The position numbers were made by a program, and so were the translations under genes. DNA of 5,530 nucleotides, from contig SACC01000102.1 of assembly GCA_009928745.1 (NCBI GenBank), positions 1 to 5,530 of the forward strand. Reading direction: 5' to 3'. The notes beneath the pieces were generated by a model. That model saw only the letters and a program-made list of their open reading frames with translations, ran no database searches and had not been told where the DNA came from. The stretch is from Clostridia bacterium (GTDB taxonomy: Bacteria; Bacillota; Clostridia; Christensenellales; CAG-1252). Shown here piece by piece: positions 1 to 5,243 of the stretch (positions within the stretch are counted from its first letter, which is position 1; each line of letters begins with the position of its first letter).

Positions 1-376
1 CCAGATTATTGTCTAATGCAAGATATACGTTAGTTAGCGTCTGCGCCTCAACTCCCTGCGTTGCGTCAACAACCAAAATTGCGCCGTTGCAAGCGGCAAG
101 AGAACGCGATACCTCGTAGGTAAAGTCCACATGTCCGGGAGTGTCTATGAGATTGAGCATATATTCCTCTCCCTCATATTTATAAAACATTCTTACAGGC
201 TGAAGCTTTATGGTAATACCTCTTTCTCTTTCGATATCCATACTGTCCAACAGCTGTTCTTTAGATTCACGCTCAGAAACCGTACCAGTATTCTCCATCA
301 GTCTGTCAGCCAATGTAGATTTTCCGTGGTCAATATGCGCCACAATACAAAAATTGCGTATATGACTACTGTCCAT
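1..376 (-). CDS. lepA: Elongation factor 4 (LepA), N-terminal part, runs off the left edge
   Basis: Ribosome-associated translation GTPase (EF-4) that binds elongating ribosomes and affects translocation and initiation or assembly. The 125 visible residues form most of the G domain. The P-loop AHIDHGKST is at residues 13-21, switch I with ERERGITIK at 49-57, the G3 motif DTPGH at 78-82, and the LepA-typical stretches RSLAAC (91-96) and VVDATQGVEAQT (102-113). The opening IRNFCIVAHIDHGK and the LLDSMDIERERG segment separate LepA from EF-G, TypA and tetracycline-resistance proteins. The ATG at 376-374 is chosen because AGGAGG (386-381) lies 4 bases upstream and the protein begins just before the conserved IRNF. 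About 480 further residues (NKxD motif, domain 2, EF-G-like and C-terminal domains) should lie outside the window. It is transcribed divergently from the phosphodiesterase gene. Family assignment is essentially certain; only completeness is unknown. Confidence 0.97.
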   Translation of the reverse strand, partial: MDSSHIRNFCIVAHIDHGKSTLADRLMENTGTVSERESKEQLLDSMDIERERGITIKLQPVRMFYKYEGEEYMLNLIDTPGHVDFTYEVSRSLAACNGAILVVDATQGVEAQTLTNVYLALDNNL

Positions 377-380
377 AATA

Positions 381-426
381 CCTCCTGTCTTTCGCTCATT
401 ATATAGCTTGCGACAAAATTTGGCAA
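381..426 (-). promoter_or_regulatory. Predicted sigma-A-type promoter and ribosome binding site of lepA
   Basis: On the minus strand TTGCCA (426-421) is followed after 17 bases by a perfect TATAAT (403-398). AGGAGG (386-381) lies downstream, 4 bases before the lepA ATG. The predicted transcription start is near 391, giving a short leader of about 15 bases. The match is 5/6 plus 6/6 at optimal spacing, so this is a strong sequence-based call without experimental support. Confidence 0.72.
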
Positions 427-431
427 TTATA

Positions 432-460
432 TTTACATATTAAATGTATTTTGCTATAAT
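432..460 (+). promoter_or_regulatory. Predicted extended -10 promoter of the phosphodiesterase gene
   Basis: TTTACA (432-437) is separated by exactly 17 bases from TATAAT (455-460). TG at 452-453 gives the extended form TGCTATAAT. The predicted start is near 467, about 22 bases before the ATG at 489. GGAGG at 479-483 sits 5 bases ahead of that ATG. This promoter overlaps the in-frame ATG at 444, which therefore cannot be the translated start on this transcript. Its -35 element lies 5 bases from the -35 element of the lepA promoter on the other strand. Confidence 0.75.
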
Positions 461-488
461 AATATATAACTTTATACTGGAGGTAGTA

Positions 489-1235
489 ATGAACGATTTT
501 AATTGGCTTTATTATGTCCCTATTGCGCATAGAGGCTTACACAGCGACGCCGCGCCGGAGAATTCGCTGGCTGCTTTTAAAAGAGCAATTGACAAAGGCT
601 ACAATATAGAAATTGATATTCATTTAATTGCAGACGGTGATTTTGCCGTCTTTCACGACAGCAATCTGATTCGCATGTGCGGAGTTGACCAAAAAGTCAG
701 CAAACTGACCTCTGCAGAGCTAAAAGAATTCAAGTTAAAAGGGACTAACGAATATATTCCCACACTAAAAGAATTACTGGAATTGATTGACGGCAAAGTC
801 GGACTGGTTATCGAGAACAAGACACATCACAACCGTGAACTAGGCAGATTGCTATACGAATACATAGAGGCTTGCGGATATACGGGTAACTACGCTCTGC
901 AATGTTTTTCACCGCTATCACTGTTGTGGTACCGCAGAAATACATCGGATATTCCTATAGGTATTCTGACATTTAACTATAGAAAAGTAGGATTATTCGG
1001 ATTATTGGGAATGTATCTGTCTAACGGTATTCTAAGACGCAAAATAAAACCGGATTTTATATCTTTCAAAATTAATCATATACCCTACAAGGGCTTGACT
1101 AAGCAAAGAGAAAATGGAATGAAAGTTATCACCTGGACTGTTAATTCAGCAGAGAAACATAAAGTAGCAAGCAAATACGCTGACAACATAATATTTGAAA
1201 ACGAAGAATTTCTAAATGTACTTAGCAATCAATAA
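489..1235 (+). CDS. Glycerophosphodiester phosphodiesterase (GDPD family), cytoplasmic
   Basis: Predicted to hydrolyse glycerophosphodiesters to sn-glycerol 3-phosphate and an alcohol, recycling phospholipid head groups. The 248 residues are the usual size for a single-domain, secretion-free GDPD/UgpQ-type enzyme with a TIM-barrel fold. Expected active-site elements are present: HRG at 14-16 with catalytic His14, PEN at 23-25, the metal-binding E-x-D at 41/43, HD at 56-57 with the second catalytic His56, and a conserved Glu in VIEN at 107-110 (Glu109). The typical late-barrel W-T-V-N is at 216-219. No signal peptide or membrane segment is visible, so the enzyme should act in the cytoplasm. 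The start at 489 is set by GGAGG at 479-483; an ATG 15 codons upstream lies inside the promoter and would add a non-homologous hydrophobic tail. It is monocistronic, ending just before a strong hairpin. The exact substrate cannot be read from the sequence. Confidence 0.93.
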   Translation: MNDFNWLYYVPIAHRGLHSDAAPENSLAAFKRAIDKGYNIEIDIHLIADGDFAVFHDSNLIRMCGVDQKVSKLTSAELKEFKLKGTNEYIPTLKELLELIDGKVGLVIENKTHHNRELGRLLYEYIEACGYTGNYALQCFSPLSLLWYRRNTSDIPIGILTFNYRKVGLFGLLGMYLSNGILRRKIKPDFISFKINHIPYKGLTKQRENGMKVITWTVNSAEKHKVASKYADNIIFENEEFLNVLSNQ

Positions 1236-1251
1236 AAATATATTAAATCTT

Positions 1252-1277
1252 AAAAGCTCCGTTCGCGGAGCTTTTTT
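1252..1277 (+). terminator. Intrinsic terminator, probably bidirectional, between converging genes
   Basis: AAAAGCTCCG (1252-1261) pairs with CGGAGCTTTT (1266-1275) around a TTCG tetraloop (1262-1265). On the plus strand the right arm runs into six T (1272-1277), giving a canonical terminator for the phosphodiesterase gene 16 bases after its stop. Read on the minus strand, the same 10-bp stem ends in TTTT followed by AAGATTTAATATATTTTT, a weaker U-rich tail that could end the apbE cluster transcript. The stop codon TAA of the minus-strand gene (1278-1276) directly abuts the stem. Confidence 0.88.
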
Positions 1278-1785
1278 ACTTTAGAAAATCAGGCTTTATA
1301 ACCCGTTTTACTACGATATGACACACAACGCCCGTTAAAATACCTGCAAGACTGCCGAAAAGCATTAGATGCGGTAAGAATATAAATACAGCTGCGGTCT
1401 TGGTGACTAGCGCAGCAACCGCAACCTGCCCGATGTTGTGCATTGCGCCGCCTACCGCAGATATTGCCGCAAGGCTGTTCTTGTGCATAAATGTAAGCAG
1501 CCACATTGTAAGTATACTAAGCATACCTCCGGCGAACGAATATATAATCATTGAAGGATTACCGGATAATACAGCAAGCAGCACGATTTTTATTGCCAAT
1601 ACAATCAGTCCTTCTTGTATATCGTAAATAACCAGTACAAGCAAAATAATTATATTGGACAATCCGAGCCGAGCGTATGGCACCATTGCAAAGACAGGCG
1701 GGAGCATATTCTCCACAAAACCGATAATCAGCGCAAGGGCGGTCAATATGCCGAGCACGGCAATTTTCTTGGTGTTCTTTTTCAT
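1276..1785 (-). CDS. Gx transporter family / heptaprenyl diphosphate synthase component I-like membrane protein (EetB-like)
   Basis: A 169-residue integral membrane protein with about five to six hydrophobic segments (roughly 8-26, 43-73 probably two, 80-100, 105-127 and 130-160) after a Lys-rich N-terminus. Family marks are Glu25 followed by PP (29-30), RLGLSNI at 39-45, GNP at 75-77 with SFAGGMLS at 83-90, and N117/Q120 in a polar-lined helix. This fits the Pfam 'heptaprenyl diphosphate synthase component I' family, now usually called Gx transporter. The old name is misleading, because the protein has no prenyl-synthase motifs and resembles small S-component-like transporters. From family knowledge, EetB of the Listeria extracellular electron transfer locus is of this type. 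Its ATG overlaps the upstream stop as ATGA (1785-1782), so translation is probably coupled to the NusG domain II protein. The ligand is unknown; a link to quinone or flavin is inference from neighbours. Confidence 0.88.
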   Translation of the reverse strand: MKKNTKKIAVLGILTALALIIGFVENMLPPVFAMVPYARLGLSNIIILLVLVIYDIQEGLIVLAIKIVLLAVLSGNPSMIIYSFAGGMLSILTMWLLTFMHKNSLAAISAVGGAMHNIGQVAVAALVTKTAAVFIFLPHLMLFGSLAGILTGVVCHIVVKRVIKPDFLK

Positions 1786-2174
1786 TGCGTTATACCTTCG
1801 ACTTCTGTTTTGCCGGTAATTTTGACAACAACCTTGTTAGGAACACATATAATTACACTGCCTGCGGTAAATATTGAGTGAGCGTGTACGCAGAGCTGAT
1901 CGGGACAATCCGACTCAACTACGCTTACTTTTCCGTCAAATATCTCAATCCGCATCGCGCCAACGTTGAACGCTCTGTTCTCATTAAGCGGATATACGGC
2001 GATTAATTGACCGTTCTTATATATCTCAACTTCGCTGCCTTCTGCGGGCAAAAAGGTAATAAGCAGTACCGCTGCAAGCGCTAAAACAAGTATGACCGCA
2101 ACAATAATATCCCAGCGTTCAAGCAACTTGCTTTTTTTATAATAGTCAAAAGTTTTCATGTTGTCGGTATTCAA
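1782..2174 (-). CDS. Membrane-anchored NusG domain II-containing protein (EetA-like)
   Basis: The 130-residue protein has a short basic cytoplasmic N-terminus (residues 1-21), one transmembrane helix (about 22-42) and an extracytoplasmic NusG domain II (about 47-125). Visible domain marks are VEIYKNG (49-55), VYPL (60-63), IEIFDGKVSVVES (76-88), CPDQLCVH (90-97) and IICVPN (108-113). Cys90, Cys95 and Cys110 are the family's conserved cysteines; a disulfide or metal role is possible but unproven. Despite the name it lacks the NGN and KOW domains of the transcription factor NusG. The start is TTG at 2174, because AAGGAG (2187-2182) lies 7 bases upstream while the next ATG, five codons in, is 22 bases away. 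It lies 48 bases after apbE and overlaps the Gx gene by 4 bases. Stand-alone NusG domain II proteins typically accompany Gx proteins and often ApbE, as in EetA of Listeria, so a membrane redox partner role is likely. Confidence 0.92.
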   Translation of the reverse strand: MNTDNMKTFDYYKKSKLLERWDIIVAVILVLALAAVLLITFLPAEGSEVEIYKNGQLIAVYPLNENRAFNVGAMRIEIFDGKVSVVESDCPDQLCVHAHSIFTAGSVIICVPNKVVVKITGKTEVEGITQ

Positions 2175-2181
2175 ATCACAA

Positions 2182-2187
2182 CTCCTT
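2182..2187 (-). promoter_or_regulatory. Ribosome binding site that fixes a TTG start for the NusG domain II gene
   Basis: AAGGAG on the minus strand lies 7 bases before TTG at 2174-2172, the best spacing available. The nearer GTG and TTG triplets run straight into stop codons, and the first ATG (2159-2157) is too far away. The rare start codon may keep expression of this protein modest relative to its neighbours. Confidence 0.75.
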
Positions 2188-2222
2188 AATATACTTTGAG
2201 CAACACATTTCCTCTAAAAATG

Positions 2223-3230
2223 CTATTCTGCAATAGTTAGGGTATATCCGCTGTCCTTAATTTTTACCTCTATATCCACTGCGATAATAATGTTATCACG
2301 GGTTACCAATATGCCTTTTGCAGCGTTAGCTCGTATTAGCTCTATGCCCTTTGCGCTGCCTTCAACGAATACCATAGTAGACATAGCGTCCGCATTCTTG
2401 CCCGAATCGCATATTATTGTTGCCGAGATAATATCGCTATCCGCAGGATACCCGTCCTTGCCTATAATATGGTGATACCTAACGCCGTCATTGATATAAT
2501 ATCTTTCATAATCGCCAGACGTCGCGCACGCAAAACCCTCAGACAAAGTAAAGCTTGCAATATATGAATAGTTGCTATCTCGCGGAGGCGCAATGCCGAT
2601 TACGCTGTTTTTGCCTATGCTTATCAAGGTTCCGCCAAGATTAATAAGCGCTCTTTTTGCGCCACTCTCAATAAGATAATCTGCAATCTTATCGGCGGCA
2701 TAGCCTTTGGCAATACCTCCAAGATCCAATGCGGCATTCTCGTTGAGTCTTTTTACGCTATTTCCTTCTATAATAAAATTGCTTATATCGCAATACGCAA
2801 GAACTGCGGTTATATCCTCTTCGCGCGGAGGAGTTTTTTCCATCAATTCAAGATACGGTGGCGCAAAACCCCATAATGCAACTAGCGGAAAAACCGCGGG
2901 ATTGAACGCGTTGACGGCGTTATCGGTTAAGGCAAAGTCAAACGCAGCGTTTAACAGAAAACCCGTGTCCTCTGATACTTCAATCCACTCGCCAGTAACG
3001 CTGTTATTGATACGAAAAATATCGCTTGTTGTAACGCTGACCGAGAATTTATTCTCCACCGAATCCAAAATATCCTGTATTGCTTTTGGGTCAAGTCTTT
3101 TCGACGACTTAACAGTATAAAAGGTACCCAACGCAAAGCCCTCGGCAGTATAGGAGCGGCTGCAGGATGTAAGCGCGAATACATTCGCCAAAAGTATTAT
3201 CACTGATAATATAATAAATACCCGTTTCAC
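2223..3230 (-). CDS. apbE: FAD:protein FMN transferase, predicted lipoprotein (ApbE)
   Basis: Transfers FMN from FAD to Thr/Ser of extracytoplasmic proteins, Mg-dependent. Of 335 residues, 1-19 form a signal with KR at 2-3 and a hydrophobic core. The lipobox LTSC (20-23) predicts lipidation at Cys23, placing the enzyme on the outer face of the cytoplasmic membrane. ApbE motifs follow in order: ALGTFYTV (33-40), FNPAVFPLVALWGF (109-122), LDLGGIAKGYAAD (168-180), INLGG (196-200), ATSGDYERYY (236-245), YHHI (252-255) and the metal-site region DAMST (281-285). Two positions deviate: the usual D-P-x-T-G after the HHI motif reads I-G-K-D-G (256-260), and INLGG is followed by Thr rather than the common Asp/Asn. 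The GTG at 3230 is the only usable start, since an in-frame stop lies six codons upstream. No Shine-Dalgarno sequence precedes it. It is first in a cluster with NusG domain II and Gx genes. The transferase family is clear; the acceptor is not in this window. Confidence 0.95.
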   Translation of the reverse strand: MKRVFIILSVIILLANVFALTSCSRSYTAEGFALGTFYTVKSSKRLDPKAIQDILDSVENKFSVSVTTSDIFRINNSVTGEWIEVSEDTGFLLNAAFDFALTDNAVNAFNPAVFPLVALWGFAPPYLELMEKTPPREEDITAVLAYCDISNFIIEGNSVKRLNENAALDLGGIAKGYAADKIADYLIESGAKRALINLGGTLISIGKNSVIGIAPPRDSNYSYIASFTLSEGFACATSGDYERYYINDGVRYHHIIGKDGYPADSDIISATIICDSGKNADAMSTMVFVEGSAKGIELIRANAAKGILVTRDNIIIAVDIEVKIKDSGYTLTIAE

Positions 3231-3236
3231 ATTGAT

Positions 3237-3265
3237 ATAATAGCATAGTTATATTAATAAATCTA
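3237..3265 (-). promoter_or_regulatory. Possible extended -10 promoter of the apbE cluster, with near-zero leader
   Basis: On the minus strand TGCTATTAT (3245-3237) is an extended -10 element, with a weak -35 candidate TAGATT (3265-3260) at 17-base spacing. Six bases separate the -10 from the GTG start at 3230, so transcription would begin at or next to the start codon. The region is so AT-rich that chance matches are likely, which keeps confidence low. Confidence 0.4.
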
Positions 3266-3277
3266 TATTTTTTTAAG

Positions 3278-3306
3278 TTGTATTTTTATATAATATGTAT
3301 TATAAT
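3278..3306 (+). promoter_or_regulatory. Possible promoter of the two-gene membrane protein operon
   Basis: TTGTAT (3278-3283) and a perfect TATAAT (3301-3306) are spaced by 17 bases, predicting a start near 3313, just ahead of GAGG at 3314-3317. A second TATAAT at 3289-3294 has no recognisable -35 but would give a more normal leader of about 22 bases. It faces away from the apbE promoter within the same 92-base spacer, so a shared regulator is possible. Confidence 0.42.
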
Positions 3307-3322
3307 TATTAATGAGGTAAAT

Positions 3323-4138
3323 ATGAAATTTGTTAAGCTGACATTTCAATATATTAAAGGAAAGCATTTTTGGAAACTTGCGGCGCTTACGCTCCTTCCG
3401 TCCCTGCTTTTTTCTTTTTTATCCAGTTTTTCCAATATTGCCTCCTTCTTTGTTAACTTTTTTGATCAGAATCTGAGCAGTTTTGCTGCTATATATTCTA
3501 AGCTGATTGATGTTAACGGCAAAAATTTTGTGTTCGTTATTTTATCTATCGTAGTATTCTCCAGCATTATTGCAATATTAATCGGTGCAATGCAACGACA
3601 TATGCGCACGGGCAAGTTCTCCGCAAAGAATACTTTCAGGCGCATCAACGATAATTTTATGCCCACCATATTAGTATTGGTGATACTGTATATCATAATT
3701 TATATGTTTGGATTTTTGATATCTTTGCTGATTGCTTTCTGGTTCGCGGTCACAAAAATTCAGCTTGCAACACTGATTCTTTCCGCATTCTTCACTCTCG
3801 TAATATTTATTGTTCTTGCCTATTTGATATCGCTTTTCTGCTTGAGCACGCCTTTTATGGTAACAACCGGCGCAGGGATATTTTCCTCTGCAAGCTCATC
3901 AATACGCACTACGCGCAATCATATCAAGGATATATTTGTGGCAATTACCTTGCCGCTTATACCCTTGTTTGCGCTTGAATATGTTGCAGTCATAATTAAT
4001 ATATGGATTGTAAGCATTCTGATAGACACCTTTTTCGTGTCCTTTTTGATGTGTTATTACCCTGTACTGATTTTTGTGACTTACTATGACATTCAACAGA
4101 TGGACAGAGAAGACCTGCTCCCAGTCAACAGGCTTTAA
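3323..4138 (+). CDS. Polytopic membrane protein of unknown function, first gene of a pair
   Basis: I do not recognise the family with confidence. The 271 residues contain about six hydrophobic segments (roughly 17-37, 68-90, 113-139, 147-176, 203-227 and 229-254). There is a basic loop rich in Arg/Lys at 91-108 (QRHMRTGKFSAKNTFRRI) and a charged C-terminal tail (YYDIQQMDRED, 254-264). By the positive-inside rule both N- and C-terminus appear cytoplasmic. The ending, a last helix followed by YYD and a charged tail, recalls several Bacillota polytopic families (DUF975-like or the membrane domain of GDPD proteins), but this is only a resemblance. The start at 3323 is set by GAGG at 3314-3317, 5 bases away; an in-frame ATG at 3278 lies inside the likely promoter. 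It precedes the next gene by 12 bases and shares a spaced P-x-x-V/I-R-T pattern with it, suggesting that the two are remote paralogues acting together. Confidence 0.85.
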   Translation: MKFVKLTFQYIKGKHFWKLAALTLLPSLLFSFLSSFSNIASFFVNFFDQNLSSFAAIYSKLIDVNGKNFVFVILSIVVFSSIIAILIGAMQRHMRTGKFSAKNTFRRINDNFMPTILVLVILYIIIYMFGFLISLLIAFWFAVTKIQLATLILSAFFTLVIFIVLAYLISLFCLSTPFMVTTGAGIFSSASSSIRTTRNHIKDIFVAITLPLIPLFALEYVAVIINIWIVSILIDTFFVSFLMCYYPVLIFVTYYDIQQMDREDLLPVNRL

Positions 4139-4150
4139 TAGGAGGACAAG

Positions 4151-5071
4151 ATGTCACTAAAACACGCGCTTAGCATATTACTCTCAAGATTTACGATAAT
4201 ATTCAAAATAATTTTATATTTTGTGGTCGTAATGCTTATTTTTGTAACTATTGCAGGTAGCGCGCTTGCTCCTACAATACGCACGGTAAAAAGCGAGATT
4301 GAGAATACCGGAGTGTTCACCGAATTTAAAGAAGGTTTTGTAAAACTGACAAAAGGTGATTCGGATTTTACCGAGTCTTTTCAAAGAGCCTCCGCTTCGC
4401 TTGGGGAAATTGCGGAGATTTTTACCAATAACCGCACAAGGGTAATATGGGCAATAGCTATTGTTATGCTGTTTGTTTTGTTAGCGGCATATGTGATGAC
4501 TTTGTCCTATGTGTCGTTTAGCGATATTATCAATCATTTTATGTGCACCAACTCAAGATTCGGATTTCTCAGCAATTTTATATCCAATCTCAAGCGGTCG
4601 TTGCTATATGGGCTGATGCACTTATTAACTGTATCCGTGTCTAATATTCTCATCGGCTATTTTTTGTTGTTCTTGACGGGAGTATTGTTGCAAGCGATAG
4701 GCATCTTGTGCGCTCCGATTATTCTCACACTAGGTGTACTGCTCTACTCGCTCAAATCAACAGTTTTTGCCGGTTGGCTGCCCGCTATTGTGCACGACAA
4801 CAAAAAAGTGCTGCCCGCATTAGTTGCCGGCATAAGAACTATCAGTGAAAGAGGCTCGGAGGCTTTCTTATCTTTCGTAATGATGCACTCGCTTGCTTTG
4901 ATTATGGTTATAGTATTCAGCTTTACCACATTCGGCGCAGGCTTGATTATCGCTATACCTACCGTTATGATGTTCCACCGCACCTTGGAGCTTGTGCTTT
5001 ACTATAACGCTAACGAATATAAGTATTATGTAGATAACGAAAAAGTAATTAAAATATCGATATATAAATAA
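4151..5071 (+). CDS. Polytopic membrane protein of unknown function, second gene of the pair
   Basis: Not recognised. The 306 residues begin with a basic amphipathic stretch, then a first membrane helix (about 16-40). A polar segment of some 55 residues (41-97, rich in Glu, Lys, Thr and Phe) is probably extracytoplasmic. Further helices lie at about 98-120, 151-175, 178-200 and 241-275, the last long enough for two short spans. The loop at 201-240 carries WLPAIV (209-214) and AGIRT (226-230). The C-terminal tail is Tyr/Lys/Asn-rich. The start is supported by AGGAGG (4140-4145), 5 bases before ATG. It is only 12 bases after the preceding membrane gene, with no terminator between, so the two are almost certainly co-transcribed. 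A permease, stress-related membrane protein or partner subunit would all fit. No catalytic motif, ATP-binding site or substrate signature is visible. Confidence 0.87.
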   Translation: MSLKHALSILLSRFTIIFKIILYFVVVMLIFVTIAGSALAPTIRTVKSEIENTGVFTEFKEGFVKLTKGDSDFTESFQRASASLGEIAEIFTNNRTRVIWAIAIVMLFVLLAAYVMTLSYVSFSDIINHFMCTNSRFGFLSNFISNLKRSLLYGLMHLLTVSVSNILIGYFLLFLTGVLLQAIGILCAPIILTLGVLLYSLKSTVFAGWLPAIVHDNKKVLPALVAGIRTISERGSEAFLSFVMMHSLALIMVIVFSFTTFGAGLIIAIPTVMMFHRTLELVLYYNANEYKYYVDNEKVIKISIYK

Positions 5072-5084
5072 GCAATCGACTTAG

Positions 5085-5123
5085 ATAAATCTAATTAAAA
5101 CCACTAATGTTAATTAGATTTAT
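5085..5123. repeat. Perfect 14-bp inverted repeat, AT-rich, after the membrane gene pair
   Basis: ATAAATCTAATTAA (5085-5098) is exactly complementary to TTAATTAGATTTAT (5110-5123), with an 11-base loop. It begins 13 bases after the stop of the second membrane gene. No T-run follows, so it is not a standard terminator. It could be an RNA stem protecting the 3' end, or a protein-binding dyad. Confidence 0.8.
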
Positions 5124-5149
5124 TTGAAAAGCTAACTAGACTATATAAC

Positions 5150-5181
5150 AATCCCGCAACGAATTGCGGGATTTTATTTTT
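5150..5181 (+). terminator. Intrinsic terminator of the membrane gene pair
   Basis: AATCCCGCAA (5150-5159) pairs perfectly with TTGCGGGATT (5164-5173) around a CGAA loop. It is followed by TTATTTTT, the T-run continuing to 5181. The 10-bp stem with six G-C pairs and a U-rich tail is canonical on the plus strand. On the minus strand the tail is GTTATATAG, so it should terminate the converging radical SAM gene poorly if at all. Confidence 0.9.
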
Positions 5182-5243
5182 ACCCTACTAGAAAAAGGCA
5201 AGGAATGTAGCTAAATAGTACAAACGAATGTCTAATAAGCTCT
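5182..5243. other. Short intergenic stretch with no recognisable feature
   Basis: These 62 bases separate the plus-strand terminator from the stop of the converging radical SAM gene. I see no good hairpin with a T-run on the minus strand, no promoter pair and no ORF with a ribosome binding site. The end of the minus-strand transcript is therefore unexplained here. Confidence 0.5.

Noticed and set aside
131..406. Plus-strand 91-codon open frame opposite lepA
   Set aside because: Entirely antisense to the clearly conserved LepA G domain and its promoter, with no ribosome binding site and no recognisable protein.
444..488. Upstream ATG start for the phosphodiesterase
   Set aside because: It lies between the -35 and -10 elements of the predicted promoter and has no ribosome binding site, whereas the ATG at 489 follows GGAGG at ideal spacing and fits the family N-terminus.
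1276..1785. Calling the Gx protein a heptaprenyl diphosphate synthase subunit
   Set aside because: No Asp-rich prenyl-synthase motif is present. The protein is a small multi-span membrane protein, and the family name is a legacy label.
1782..2174. Calling the NusG domain II protein a transcription elongation factor
   Set aside because: It lacks the NGN and KOW domains and has a transmembrane helix placing the domain outside the cytoplasm.
2290..3184. Several 60-140 codon frames antisense to or overlapping apbE
   Set aside because: They coincide with a well-conserved ApbE coding frame, have no ribosome binding sites and show low-complexity shadow translations.
3278..3322. Upstream ATG start for the first membrane protein
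   Set aside because: The extra 15 residues are AT-driven (Tyr/Ile-rich), overlap the promoter and lack a ribosome binding site. GAGG at 3314-3317 supports the ATG at 3323.
3860..3910. TTGAG / SSAS stretch in the first membrane protein as an FMN attachment site
   Set aside because: It lacks the Asp and the G-A-T core of known ApbE targets and lies in a loop predicted to be cytoplasmic, where ApbE does not act.
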